Assembly: GCA_004352715.1 (NCBI GenBank) | Contig: SCFE01000106.1 | Coordinates: 1,038,205 to 1,102,204, forward strand | Reading direction: 5' to 3' | DNA length: 64,000 bases | Origin: Hofstenia miamia | Lineage: Eukaryota; Xenacoelomorpha; Acoela | Part shown: in pieces, positions 10,302 to 21,908 of the stretch | Position numbering within the stretch: position 1 is the first letter of the stretch | Layout of the letters: every line of letters begins with the position of its first letter | Notes under the pieces: model-generated | Seen by the model: the letters and a program-made list of their open reading frames with translations, nothing else | What the model was told of the DNA's origin: nothing | Database searches by the model: none | Position numbers and translations under genes: made by a program

Positions 10302-10751
10302 CTAAAAATATATAGGTCATATCTCACAAAACAAAGTTAAATATACTTATCCTTGAAATATTCTACAAAAATGTCAAGATTTATATTTAAAAGATAAATT
10401 TCTCGTTAGTTATGATGCTAAGACATATTTAGTAATTTACGCAGTGTTTCATAATTTATTGAACATGGAATGCTAAGTAAACAACAAAATAATTTTTTTA
10501 GATGTTTGTATATAGTAAATAAGCAACAAAACATGCAATCACTAAGGTGCATGCACTACTTATATACAGAAATGTAGTCAGTTGTAAATATTGATTTCCC
10601 CGCATATTTATCACCGATGATGATTTTGGGAATCGAAACCAATCTATGTTTCATAGCGTTTAAAAATGAATGTGGAAAAGCTTAGTATAATTACTTATAT
10701 ATATATATATAAATGAAATGCTACATATACGCATTTTAAAATGGAATCCAC

Positions 10752-10794
10752 TATTTGACGCGTTTCGATCTTTTACTGATCATCGTCAGAAATA
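10752..10794 (-). ncRNA. Hammerhead ribozyme motif of a Penelope-like element
   Basis: Read on the minus strand, the conserved core CUGACGA (10789-10783) is followed by a stem GAUC/GAUC with a 7-nt loop, then GAAA (10766-10763), a tiny helix III (A-U and C-G pairs around a 2-nt loop) and the cleavage-site triplet GUC (C at 10757). The two strands that should form helix I pair perfectly: UAUUU (10794-10790) with AAAUA (10756-10752). One unpaired U lies between core and helix II. Penelope-like elements are known to encode hammerhead ribozymes with very short helix III. A related copy lies at 63541-63581. Cleavage activity is inferred, not shown. Confidence 0.75.
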
Positions 10795-10908
10795 TTTTCA
10801 CAGACAATTTGTTTAGAAAACTATAATTACACTTTATAATTAATTATAATACTTCTATATGTTCAGATTTAAAATAGATGTAATCTTTGAAATGTATTCA
10901 TTTTTTGT

Positions 10909-11053
10909 TCAGCATATTGGTTCGTTTAATTTCTTTAAGTATAATGCTTCTCCTATTTTGGCATTCGTGGTTTTTATAATGATGGTAAAATTTTCTTTTT
11001 TAATTTCATGATGGTGTTGAAACAGTTCAGCATTTAAATGTCCGCATATTATA
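10909..11053 (-). pseudogene. Truncated Penelope-like element, end of the GIY-YIG domain
   Basis: The last 47 codons of a Penelope-like ORF (GHLNAELFQHHHEIKKENF, then NAKIGEALYLKK) end with TGA at 10911-10909. They align residue by residue with the copy at the right edge of the window. The ORF is cut at about 11053, where a (TA)n tract and then a Tc1-type element begin. The hammerhead motif follows 115 bp after the stop, as expected for the element's 3' region. Confidence 0.7.
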
Positions 11054-11071
11054 TATATATATATATATAGT

Positions 11072-12133
11072 GGCAGGCCAACTGTGGTTTCTCCGAATAC
11101 CAAAGAACGAATTCGGTCACTCGCCAAAGATAAAGTTGGTATTGGTATGAAAACAGTTACCAAAAAACTGAACTTCAGTAATGATTATGTCACCAGAAAT
11201 AAACGCATTAGTGTAAGCACCGTTAGAAAATATGTGAAGTCTACTCCATGGGGGGAAATTGCCTACAAATCACGTGTGACACCTATGCTATCAGAAAAGA
11301 ACATTAATGATCGTATCGCATTTTGCAGACGTATGCAAAATGAATGGTTTTGTGAAAATTCGAATAAAGGAAAAATTCTACGAGCACATGTTCTCTTTAC
11401 TGACGAAAGCCCTGTGGAGTTGTATCCAAAGCCAAATAGGCAAAACATGCGTATACGGACAAATAATCCACAGTTAATTCCGCAAGTGCCAGTTCCAAAG
11501 TTCTCTTTGAAAATCATGGTGGCTGGGGGCATTACCCGTTACGGGAAAACTGAACTTGTCATTGTTGATCAGGGTGCAACTGTAAATGGCGAGTACTACA
11601 GGAGGAATATTCTGCCTTCCTACATTGATGCAATTAAATCCGGGCGAATAATGCCATACCCAGAAAGAGCTATTCTTATGCAGGATGGTGCCCGAGCACA
11701 TACTGCCGAAGCAACTGTCGATATGCTGGATGAAAATGAATTAAGGGTTTGGAAGGACTGGCCTGGCAATTCCCCGGACCTGAATGTCATCGAACATATC
11801 TGGAACATCCTTCAAGATTCAGTCTTTAAAGAACCACGACCAAGAAACAGAGTGCAACTGATTGCCAGAGTCAAAGAGGAGTGGAACAGTCTGGATGTTC
11901 AATATTTAAAAACACTTGTCGAAAGTTTCCCCTCCCGCATATCAGAATGCTTACTGAAGGAGGGCAGAGACACTCACTATTAACATTGTTACAATTTATG
12001 CACTCACTATTATCAATTTGTGTATCTTGTTTTATGTATATAAACCTAATCTTCTCAAATAATACACACTGGAGATAAAAAATGTGTTATTTATTTAAAA
12101 ATATGGTGGGTCAGAAACTTTTAGACTACCCTG
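11072..12133 (+). mobile_element. Tc1/mariner-type transposon, 5'-truncated
   Basis: The right end is a typical Tc1-type terminus (AAACTTTTAGACTACCCTG ending at 12133, followed by TA). The left end lacks the matching terminal repeat and the N-terminal part of the transposase. The sequence starts at about 11072 inside the transposase, directly against a (TA)n tract. It lies in the TTC5 intron, antisense to TTC5. Confidence 0.75.
11084..11983 (+). CDS. Tc1/mariner transposase, DD35E type, N-terminally truncated
   Basis: A 299-codon uninterrupted frame encodes a DDE transposase of the IS630/Tc1/mariner superfamily. The catalytic triad is visible: FTDES (D107), LMQDGARAH (D201) and DLNVIEHIW (E237), with 35 residues between the second Asp and the Glu. 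The N-terminus retains only the second helix-turn-helix part; the frame is already open upstream of the GTG at 11084, in sequence encoding GRPTVVSP, and no ATG precedes it. The first DNA-binding helix-turn-helix is missing, so the protein is probably inactive despite an intact catalytic core. The absence of stops suggests a fairly young insertion. Confidence 0.85.
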   Translation: MVSPNTKERIRSLAKDKVGIGMKTVTKKLNFSNDYVTRNKRISVSTVRKYVKSTPWGEIAYKSRVTPMLSEKNINDRIAFCRRMQNEWFCENSNKGKILRAHVLFTDESPVELYPKPNRQNMRIRTNNPQLIPQVPVPKFSLKIMVAGGITRYGKTELVIVDQGATVNGEYYRRNILPSYIDAIKSGRIMPYPERAILMQDGARAHTAEATVDMLDENELRVWKDWPGNSPDLNVIEHIWNILQDSVFKEPRPRNRVQLIARVKEEWNSLDVQYLKTLVESFPSRISECLLKEGRDTHY

Positions 12134-12246
12134 TATATATATACATATATATAATATAAATTTGTAAAAACTAAATTAGATGATGAAAAGTATTAAAAAG
12201 GACATTTCATAACATGGAGATTTTTCATATATAGAAAATAAGATAC

Positions 12247-13236
12247 CATTTTGTTGGAGTTCACGCCTGGTGACAACGAACCAAGACTAACAGCAGAAAG
12301 CATCACGGACACATCATTGAAATTTACATACTGACCATCTCCATAACCTCCAAGCGATTTTTTATTAAAAGTGCCAAGAACTTTTGTCGTAAAAACTTTG
12401 TCTTTAATTTTACCGCGGGTTTCGATTGAAGATATGATTCCATTTAAATAGTCTTTAAGGTTTTTCATTTCTGCAATAGCGTTCTCATTGTCTGGTTCAT
12501 ACAATAAAGCCTTCGCGAGATCATTTAAAGCTTCATCATATTCTTCTTGGTATTTAAATACATAAGCCCTATTATAATATAAATCACTGTCATATGTCAT
12601 TTTGGAATCCGCCAAAGCTTTAGTATATGCAGATAAACACTGTGAAAGAATAGTTGGTTTTTGACCCTGATGAAAGAATGTTGATAAATAGGAATTTCCT
12701 AAAACATACCATGACATTCCATCCGACATATCCAATTGAAGCGCATCTTTGGCAAGCTTTGTGCATTCGTTGAGAACTTTACTGCGATCATTATTTAAGT
12801 TTATATGTCGACCAATAATTGATAAATTCCTAAGAGAAATAATTTTGGAAACATCATCAGATGAACAGCTTAGCGCTTTCTTAAAACAATTACTGGCAGC
12901 CTCATAGTTGTTCTTCCTCCACAAACACTCGCCTAGCTGAATCCAAGCCTCTGACTGACATGGATCCAATTTAAGTGATTTGGTGAGTGAATTCTCAGCA
13001 ACTGATTCATATGAATCTGAAACGTTTAACAGTTTTCCACGTAATAAATGAAAACGAGGATTATCGTTAAAATTTGAAATGTTATTTTCAAAAATGTCTG
13101 CAACAATTATCATTTTCTCATTTACAAGCTTCTTTTTAAGGTGTGCATCTTCAACTGATTGAACGTTGAAAAAATTGTCTCGAAATTCATAAATTTCTTC
13201 CACACGACGAGAAAGTTCCTCTATTGTGATATCCAT
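12247..13236 (-). CDS. TTC5: TTC5 (STRAP), first coding exon with TPR domain
   Basis: 330 codons run from ATG (13236-13234) to a GTATCT donor. TPR-like helices include SEAWIQLGECLWRKNNYEAA, ALQLDMSDGMSWYVLGNSYL and ALNDLAKALLYEPDNENAI. The exon ends VSLGSLSPGVNSNKM, which in vertebrate TTC5 lies at the start of the OB-like domain. The next exon continues the same domain in phase 0. The TPR domain binds partners such as p300/JMY, and in tubulin autoregulation the nascent tubulin N-terminus. Upstream, TTTAGTTTAG just before the ATG could be a splice acceptor for a 5' UTR intron or trans-spliced leader. Coding GC is clearly above the flanks. Confidence 0.9.
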
Positions 13237-14985
13237 TTATGCTAAACTAAATTGAGAGTCAGTAAGAATTCATTTTAGTGCCTCAATTGAAACCATTGAA
13301 TTGACAACGTTTAAATTAGACTCATGATTAATTTTTAATTAAAATATTAGAACAACTTTTTTGTGTACAAATGTAATTCAACCTGTACACACTGCGTGTA
13401 ACTAATAAATATCTTAGTGCAAAAAACAAATATTTGCAAGCTCTAGAAAAGTTAAATTGTCAAACACACAATTTAAAATTGCTTTAGTTGTATGAAATTT
13501 GTTGTTTCTATACTAAGTATAAAATCTTGAATTGCAAAAAGTATTCGTGAAAATCTCCATTAAACAACTCAATTAAAATTTACTGTCTCGAATATAATCT
13601 GTCACAATACAAGTAAGAACTAAAAGATCTGTAAACTAGACCACACAAGGTTGGTTTCTCATCCTAAATAAACTGACTGATGCAATACCCAATACATTAA
13701 ATCCAGGTTACAGTATCCAGCTCATTTGATCGTGTATAATCTTTCATAATATATTATACCCTTACCCAGCTTAATTAATTAAAAATTACAAAAATGCAAT
13801 CAACTTTAACAAACGGTTTTCTGTGAAAGCAATTTACAATATTTAATCACACTTATAACAAAAACGAACAAAATTTCATCATCATATTAACTATGCTAAG
13901 CAAAAAAAAGCTCGTGGCAGACAATCCTTCGAATTATAAAAATTGGAATGAGTTTCCACGAAAGAGTGTATTTGCGATTGATTGGAACAAAAGCAAACTA
14001 CATCTGTGAATAGGAGCAATATACTACCAAGCGAAGTGTGCATGATTGTATAGTATTGGCATACTTGATATAACAGAACACAATTGTGACAATACTTTAT
14101 AATTCAAAGGCAATTTAAAGTAAATAGTAACTCCCACCATAAATATTGTCAAGTCCGATTATGATGTTTTAAATGAACAACACTTTCAGGATTGCTGAGT
14201 TGCATTATGTAAACGGAAGTGTAGATCCAACCGAATTAACTGTGATTTGGTTAATTTATGTGATCTTGGCCAAACCAGTTCTTCAGTTTTTCGATTTGCT
14301 AGATCAGTATTTGGTAAAAATCTAGTCGTTTTAGTTACATTTTTGGCTATTTTGCTACTTGCATGCCAATTTGGGCGGTAAATCCGAGTTGGAGCTAAAT
14401 CGAGTTTGTACTCTACTTAAAAATCTATAAAACTGATAAGTGCCGTTTTTTAAAAAAGGCACATAATATTAAAACTAAATTACGTTTATCACAATGTCCT
14501 AATACTAGTGCTTACTAAGTCATTATGCAATATCATGCATATGCACCCATATGTATATATTTGTACTATGTTATTTTATTACTGGTATTTGCCTGTGTAC
14601 TATACAGTTTAATTCGATTCAGAAGATATCGTAGTCTGATTTGTGATTACGAATTATTCCTGGTGTTTACTTAGAACTATTACTTTGCAAAAACGAAATC
14701 TGCTTTATTAAAATCCCCTACTTCATTGACTATGAAAAGTCTTCTAAAACACCTTATTCTTATTCACCAGTTAACAAAGGCTTAATCAGCGATTAGTAGC
14801 TCAATTTCACCGCTTCCAATTAAAAGAACATTAGTGCACATGGTGTCCTTGTGAGCACGAAGGACTTACTAATGCTGCAAGCATTTAAACGCCTCTGTCA
14901 AGGCATATTTTCCTCCGCCACTCAAGTATCCATATTCCCATAGAGCAACTGTTTCTTACATTCAAGGTTCAATCAATCCAACAAG
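13237..14985. other. Upstream flank of TTC5, no recognised gene
   Basis: This must contain the TTC5 promoter on the minus strand, but no convincing core element can be read in such AT-rich DNA. I see no open frame or TE domain. Confidence 0.4.
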
Positions 14986-15445
14986 TGACTTCAGGTATGC
15001 AATCCTGTAGAATGTGATAATCATGAATGCCTAACATGTAAATCTGTTGAGTCAACTGCTGCTTCTTTTGTAAATTTGGTAAATGGTTTAGATTTCTGGG
15101 AGTGCTTCACTGCATTTCATGAAAAAATTTGCATGGCGAGGAACACAGGAATAGTTACAGCCTTAAATCTTCATTTTCAGCATGCAATTAAAAATCAACT
15201 CAAGATCATTTTAACATTCTAATACCCAGATGGTAAAGAAAATCAACAAAAATGTAAAAAATTTAAGGATAGGGCACTTGTGTCGTCCCCCTAAGTGTCG
15301 TTGTTATATGTGTTTCTATATTAAGCCACTAGAAACCCATATACGAGATGTAGCACATGTTACACTGGGCATTAATGGTAAAAACTACATCAACAATAAA
15401 ACAGCTGAAAAGAATTACTATTCAAGTAAACCAAACATTTTATGA
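14986..15445 (+). pseudogene. Decayed retroelement debris with Cys-rich motifs
   Basis: Two short frames show Cys motifs like those preceding the GIY-YIG domain of Penelope-like elements: CDNHECLTCKSVESTAAS near 15020-15070 and CRPPKCRCYMCFYIKPLE near 15280-15340, the latter followed by NGKNYINN. They may be fragments of one or two PLE copies broken by stops. The assignment rests on Cys spacing only. Confidence 0.25.
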
Positions 15446-16605
15446 AAATTAAAAGTTAATCCTGATAAAACACAATTTATTATTTTCACACCAAAGCAAT
15501 ACCAAAAAAATTCTAATATCAAAATTAAAGTAGGAGATAATGAAATTAAGCAAAGCAATTCTATTAATTATCTTGGTGTAGTAATTGATAGAGATTTACG
15601 TTTTACTGAATTTTTTTCATCAAAATGTAGGAAAATGGCCTCTGGTATTAAATATTTATATCATTTGCGCAATGTAGGGCAGTCCTTTCAATCACAAATG
15701 CTTAACTCTTTTGTGCTAAGTAACTTTAACTATTGTTATTTTTTATTCCAAAATAGCACATCAAATAATCGATCATCACTAGCAAAAATATTCAATTGGG
15801 CAATAAGAACTCTGAATTATATTGATAAGCATNTAGGAGATAATGAAATTAAGCAAAGCAATTCTATTAATTATCTTGGTGTAGTAATTGATAGAGATTT
15901 ACGTTTTACTGAATTTTTTTCATCAAAATGTAGGAAAATGGCCTCTGGTATTAAATATTTATATCATTTGCGCAATGTAGGGCAGTCCTTTCAATCACAA
16001 ATGCTTAACTCTTTTGTGCTAAGTAACTTTAACTATTGTTGTTTTTTATTCCAAAATATCACATCAAATAATCGATCATCACTAGCAAAAATATTCAATT
16101 GGGCAATAAGAACTCTGAATTATATTGATAAGCATAAATCAGTGAGCACTTTTATAAAAGGTGCCAATGTTCTTTCACCATTGTACTTTATCGAATATCA
16201 AACTCTTTGTATGATACACAAGTATGTACATAATTCAAAATCTAAACACTTTTTAAGCAATTATATCAAAACCAGTGATAGAAACCACAATTTGCATAGT
16301 AGTATTAATCGTCCAGATTCATTTTCATTTAAAGCTTCTAGATTATGGAATGACTTAAATCTCGAAATAAAAAAGGAACAAAATTATAAACATTTTAGAA
16401 GAAAAATTAAAAAAATTTTGTTATCCAAACAATCACTATTAGGAATATCAAACAAATTAAGTGCATGGACAGATTTCATTTAACATTTGAAATTTACGCC
16501 CTTTAAGTAAGTGTGCATATTATTAATTTTGTAAATATACATGTATATTAGTTTGTAGAATTTGTTTGTTTGTTTATTATAGCAATAAAATTTGCTTGAC
16601 TCTAT
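15446..16605 (+). pseudogene. LINE (CR1/Jockey-like) 3' end, C-terminal part of the reverse transcriptase ORF
   Basis: KLKVNPDKTQFIIF, INYLGVVIDRDLRFTEFFSS and LRNVGQSFQSQMLNSFVLS are hallmarks of the region after the polymerase palm in CR1/Jockey-type LINE proteins. The frame then runs to TAA at 16481-16483. A short 3' UTR with AATAAA and an ATTTGCTTGACT-like tail ends near 16605. The copy is 5'-truncated. A 302-bp segment is present twice around a single N at 15833, so the true ORF is about 101 codons shorter than it appears here. Confidence 0.75.
15531..16135 (+). repeat. 302-bp duplication around a one-base gap (assembly artefact)
   Basis: 15531-15832 and 15834-16135 are identical apart from two substitutions, and the only base between them is an N. 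Two overlapping contig ends, probably from two haplotypes, seem to have been joined without merging. Confidence 0.85.
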
Positions 16606-18021
16606 TGTTACTTGGATAAAATTTAAACCAATTCGCTGCTGGCTAGAGCTTTCCATCAATTTTTTGTCCGTGATTACAGTAGGTTTTGGTAACACCTAGA
16701 ACTCCAAATTTAGAAATTAAGGCAAATTAAGTATTTAACTTTGTAAATTGATTTTAGAAATGATGCTAAGAAAAAAATTTAACCATTTTCAATTGGAAGG
16801 AATGATTTTAGAAGTATATGATCCATAGCTTCAGAACATGATTTATGATAACAAAGTCTGGCGATTGGATAAATCAACAGATTATTTTAGAAGAGGTGAG
16901 GAGTTAGATAATTTTCAAAATACGCTTTTTCCGTTGTACTCATTACAAAAAATAGCATAAAAGAACTTTTATGATTATAGATTCAATATTTATGAATTTT
17001 TTAGAATGTGCTATTACAGAAAGCAAAGAGAATTCATAGGGACAATCCCACGTTTTATATGCATTATAAAATAGTCATTTTTAGAAAGCCAATGAAAGCA
17101 AACAGTACTATACTAATAAAAATAATGCATAGAGAAATTTTCAAATTCCGCCATTCTAAGAGAAAAAATTTTGTACCACATTTAGGCTATGCTATGAAAG
17201 AAATCTCCGGTTTCCTCAAATGAAATTGCACTAACAAAAAGGCTAAATGAAGTGTAGTTTTTTATCATGAAATTGTACAGTAATGAAATTTTACTTTGAT
17301 CAATTTCCATCAGCAAGTAACTCACGTGAAAAATCCAAAATACTTTCAGTGTGAAAAAGGGAATGATATTAAAGACCCATTATTGCTACATTCATTCCTA
17401 CTAATTATAGAATTTGAGGTGAGAAAATCCACACAAAGCACTTGATTCTAAAGAGTGAAATTTTAAATAATTTTGAATTTGTAATAAATGGCCATAGAAA
17501 TTGGAAAGAATGAAAATTTCAAAATGGTATGACGTTAGTAACAAGAACAAAATTGGATAATTTAGCTAAAAGTGACGATAGGTGCGCTGATAGATCTAGT
17601 TAAACTTGCACAGGTTTGAGAAGAGGGAAATTAAAATTGTTCATTAAGAAATTACAATACGTTCGGTGAGCTGGAACATTAAAGCCATGCATGCATTGAT
17701 GTTTGAATTATTGGAGGAAACACTTAGCAGAGTTTTTTATAACTGAATACGTTTATAATATTCAAGTGGGTTCTTATGTTACTTAATGTAGGGTCGAAAC
17801 TAAATTGTGAAATTTCCAAAAAATTTATTTTTGAAAAATGAAGATTTTTCTTGAAGATTAATGTTTGTTAGCAAATTTGAAGAATCTCAATTTTCGATTG
17901 AAATTTCTGAAAAAACTTTCTTAGCCATTCCACAAAATAGTATTGGGTGCATTTTCTTAAAAAAATGGTCACTTACACTGAAAGAAAATGTAACTATGTT
18001 ACCAAAGTTTCAATATACCAA
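16606..18021. other. No recognised feature
   Basis: AT-rich sequence without domain or splice-bounded frame. The open frames at 17008-17223 and 17861-18052 have no recognisable content. Confidence 0.4.
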
Positions 18022-18070
18022 GCGTTCCAAAAGTCCTCGTCGCTTAACATGACGAAGACTTTTGGAACGC
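18022..18070. repeat. 20-bp inverted repeat with 9-nt loop, Tc1-type terminal sequence
   Basis: GCGTTCCAAAAGTCCTCGTC (18022-18041) is followed after 9 nt by its reverse complement with one mismatch (18051-18070). TTCCAAAAGTC-type sequence is usual at ends of Tc1/mariner elements, and a transposase starts 157 bp downstream. It is either the folded 5' end of that element or two element ends brought together by deletion. Confidence 0.65.
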
Positions 18071-18226
18071 CAAAAGCGTTTGATGCGCATTCACTGATTT
18101 CTATTCTTTTGTTTTATCTTTGAACATCAATTCGCCAGTTATATATGCTTTAATATTTGCATTTTAATCTATTGAATATTTTGAATTATTGAGTGGCGAC
18201 AGTGATTTACTATTTCCCTTTTCAGG

Positions 18227-18942
18227 ATGAGTGGCGACAGTGATTTAACAATTGAGCAGAAGGTTGTTCTGGTTGCACATGCAATTGTAAGTGGAAGCTG
18301 TACACAAGCAGCAAAAGAATTCGAGGATCGATATAGTGTGCCTGCGCCATCAAGGACAACCATCAGCAGTTGGAAGAAGAAACTGTTGGAGACGGGAAGC
18401 CTTATGGACAAACCACGGTCGGGTCGCCCATCGCTTGATGAAAAAGTAAAGACTGCAGTGGTTGACTATGCAACCGATAACACAAATTGTACTCAACGTG
18501 AGATTTCCAGAAACATTGGCATTTCATTGGGAAGCGTCAATAGAAGTTTAAAAGTTGCCGGAATCAAGCCGTACAAGTACACTTTTGTACAGCAGTTAAC
18601 AGAGGATGACCCAGATCGCAGGCTCGAATTTTGCAATTGGATTATGAGCCATTCGGAAAGATGGTGCCGCCGAATTGTCTTCTCGGATGAAAGCACGTTC
18701 TATCTGAATGGGCAAGTTAATAAACACAACTTGTTTTATTATTCAAAGGAAAATGAGCATCGCTTCAAGCAAACTCTGATGAAATCTGCCGGTATTACTG
18801 TGTGGGCAGCAGTCTCTTACGATGAAGGCATTGTGTTCGACATTTCGGATTCTACGATGACCAAAGAGCGATATGTTACTATTCTGCAGGACATAGTGTC
18901 ACCCTTCATCTCAGAAGAACATTATTATCAACACGACGGAGC
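18227..18942 (+). CDS. Tc1/mariner transposase, 3' part lost in an assembly gap
   Basis: 239 codons from ATG at 18227 encode an N-terminal helix-turn-helix pair (TQAAKEFEDRYSVPAPSRTT, then TQREISRNIGISLGSVNRSL) and the start of a DDE catalytic domain with FSDES (D154) and YQHDGA (D237). The frame runs into the 650-base N gap, so the third catalytic residue and the C-terminus cannot be seen. No stop or frameshift is present in the visible part, so the copy may be young. Just upstream GAGTGGCGACAGTGATTTA occurs twice (18190-18208 and 18228-18246), separated by a splice-acceptor-like CTATTTCCCTTTTCAGGAT. Confidence 0.8.
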
Positions 18943-19592
18943 NNNNNNNNNNNNNNNNNNNNNNNNNNNNNNNNNNNNNNNNNNNNNNNNNNNNNNNNNN
19001 NNNNNNNNNNNNNNNNNNNNNNNNNNNNNNNNNNNNNNNNNNNNNNNNNNNNNNNNNNNNNNNNNNNNNNNNNNNNNNNNNNNNNNNNNNNNNNNNNNNN
19101 NNNNNNNNNNNNNNNNNNNNNNNNNNNNNNNNNNNNNNNNNNNNNNNNNNNNNNNNNNNNNNNNNNNNNNNNNNNNNNNNNNNNNNNNNNNNNNNNNNNN
19201 NNNNNNNNNNNNNNNNNNNNNNNNNNNNNNNNNNNNNNNNNNNNNNNNNNNNNNNNNNNNNNNNNNNNNNNNNNNNNNNNNNNNNNNNNNNNNNNNNNNN
19301 NNNNNNNNNNNNNNNNNNNNNNNNNNNNNNNNNNNNNNNNNNNNNNNNNNNNNNNNNNNNNNNNNNNNNNNNNNNNNNNNNNNNNNNNNNNNNNNNNNNN
19401 NNNNNNNNNNNNNNNNNNNNNNNNNNNNNNNNNNNNNNNNNNNNNNNNNNNNNNNNNNNNNNNNNNNNNNNNNNNNNNNNNNNNNNNNNNNNNNNNNNNN
19501 NNNNNNNNNNNNNNNNNNNNNNNNNNNNNNNNNNNNNNNNNNNNNNNNNNNNNNNNNNNNNNNNNNNNNNNNNNNNNNNNNNNNNNNNNNNN
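18943..19592. other. Assembly gap (650 N)
   Basis: Run of N that hides the end of the Tc1-type transposase. A (TA)n tract follows it. Confidence 0.99.
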
Positions 19593-21125
19593 TATATATA
19601 TATATTTATTTATATATGTATATAATATAACCCAAAAATGTATATGACATTAATGATAACCTAATTTTGAGTTAATCACCCTGCAAATTTTTGCTAACTT
19701 TATTAATTTCTTGTAACTTATTATTTTAAGTGATTAATTAATTTAATACAAGAGTGGTTTCTAATACAAATAATTTCTATCAATAGTTATATTTGGCGTT
19801 CAACTGCACTCTAACTTTTATAAAATAATTTGGGAATTCCCTAATAAATTTCAACTACTTCGATTATGGTGAAATATTCTGACACTGTCAATGCAAAAAT
19901 TTGATTGAAATTAAAGTGGAAACATTGAAGGAAATGGCGTGATATTCGATGCAAATCATTGATCTTGACAAAATAATTGCCCAAAACTATACAATTTGCT
20001 CTGAAAAAATCGAACTCATATCGCATTTTGGGAATTAATTCATCACGTGCACTTAGAATTTATTATGAAAAAACAAATTTGAAAATTTATATCTTGATTT
20101 CAAACTTTGACATATATAATATACTTGTGTCTCGTAAATCTATAAATTCCAATAATGCAATTATTTCTAATATATATAATTTCACAATAAAGATATGTCA
20201 TTCAAGTAATGAATTTGATTTTGTTCAAGAATACAGCTAGATTCAAGTTTTCAACTAATTTGCTTGCAATATCACTAGGTAAACATTAGCTTATTGTCTG
20301 ATTAGATTTTTTAATCATACTGCTTGCTTTGGATGAAAACGTATTGAAAAAACATAACACTAAATCATATTTTACAACCTTTCTACTTTAATATCTTGCA
20401 CTTTCACATCTGAAAAAAAAATATATATTTACGTACATATATTTATATATATATATATATATATATTCATTCCGAAAATCAAATTAGAACATTTTTTTTC
20501 AATTACTGAATTTTCATAGAAATTCATTGTCATCGAATGAAACATGCAGTGATTTGAAGGTATCCTACTAAAGTCTTGGATTGCCAATGAAATTCGCTAA
20601 ATTGCAATTTTATTGAAAATTTTTAAAAATTTCGCAAAAGTCTCTGAAAGAAGCCACCTGAATCTTCAGCAATTAAGGTAACTCTTTGAACAACAGAAGG
20701 TTGCTATGTCTAAGTCCAACACGCATGGAATTACTTATTCTTAGATTATAGTAAATTGAAATAATAGTAAATTGAAACATAAGGCAAAATTGGTGATGCA
20801 TAAAATTATAAAATAACTATTTTTTCAATTAGACAAAAAATATTTTAATGTAGCTTTTTTATAAAGTTATTCCCGTTCAAAACACTTTTGGTGCTGACAT
20901 ATAATTGAGGCTTTTAGAATAACTGCCACATAGGAAAAATTGAAATTTGAATTTAGTGAAATCACTGGTTTTCAAATAAATACATTTGGATATAATTGAG
21001 TTTTTAAATACATAATCTCTTTTAATTGAATTAGCCAACTATTGCAGATATATTTGGAAAAACTGATATTCCTATAGCAAAAAATCCAATTTAACAAATT
21101 ATGATTAGAAATGAAAGAATATTGC
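19593..21125. other. No recognised feature; contains (TA)n tracts
   Basis: AT-rich sequence with TA repeats at the left end and at about 20437-20466. No supported gene. Confidence 0.4.
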
Positions 21126-21470
21126 AAAATATAAAATTTGTAATGTAAAATACTATTTATTTAATCTAATCGTAAACAACAATATGTCATTTCTATTATT
21201 ATTATTATTGTTATTATTTTTATTGTTATTATTTTTATTTAATGCAATCTTCAATATCGTATACATACCTATCTTTTGCCCTAACTGTCATATACATNNN
21301 NNNNNNNNNNNNNNNNAAAATATAAAATTTGTAATGTAAAATGCTATTTATTTAATCTAATCGTAAACAACAATATGTCATTTCTATTATTATTATTGTT
21401 ATTATTTTTATTTAATGCAATCTTCAATATCGTATACATACCTATCTTTTGCCCTAACTGTCATATACAT
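21126..21470. repeat. Duplicated sequence around a 19-N gap (assembly artefact)
   Basis: 21126-21297 and 21317-21470 are the same sequence apart from one substitution and an 18-bp length difference in a TTA/TTG-rich microsatellite. The gap at 21298-21316 separates them. The microsatellite length difference suggests two unmerged alleles. Confidence 0.85.
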
Positions 21471-21789
21471 AACAATTTAATAAAAATGTACTACTTATAA
21501 TATAAATTCATAAAAATGATAATACATAGAAGATAGCACTATGCAAAATGACTACAAATTTAAATCTACATTATTTGGAGAAAATAAAAAGCAATAATTT
21601 CAACGGACGAAAGGTTCTTCTAAAAACTCGCATCAATAAAATACAGATATTTAACACAATTTGAAAAATAATAAAAAACGAATATTTGATAACTGTAAAA
21701 TGAACCTAATGGACTACATTTCATTTAATAACAATAAAGTACCACAAACTTTGCGCTAGGGTCAGGCCCAACATATACCCACAATTCAG

Positions 21790-21908
21790 TTATAAATTTA
21801 AATAAAATTCTTTGCCTTCGGTTGAACACAAATGATCAACACATAGCAGGTAGGATTTCAAGTTAGTCATAACTAGAAAGTCCACCATGTCAACAAAATT
21901 ACAGGCTT
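21790..21908 (-). CDS. Possible last exon of an unidentified gene
   Basis: A minus-strand acceptor (TTTTTATTGTATCTACTAG) is followed by a frame reading ACNFVDMVDFLVMTNLKSYL, then CVDHLCSTEGKEF, and a TAA stop; a possible ATTAAA poly(A) signal lies downstream near 21725. Its phase does not fit directly onto the exon at 22984-23238, so at least one more exon would be needed between them if they belong together. Weak evidence. Confidence 0.25.

Larger units (their letters stand above)
10302..12246 (-). other. TTC5 intron carrying TE insertions
   Basis: GT-AG intron of 1,945 bp (donor GTATCT at 12246-12241, acceptor AG at 10303-10302). It contains a truncated Penelope-like element with hammerhead motif (10752-11053, same strand as TTC5), a (TA)n tract and a Tc1-type transposon (to 12133, opposite strand). 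Because the Penelope-like fragment is in sense orientation, its ribozyme motif would be present in TTC5 pre-mRNA. Confidence 0.8.

Noticed and set aside
18943-19630. Continuation of the transposase frame through N to a stop
   Set aside because: The translated part is all unknown bases and a TA repeat; nothing supports it.
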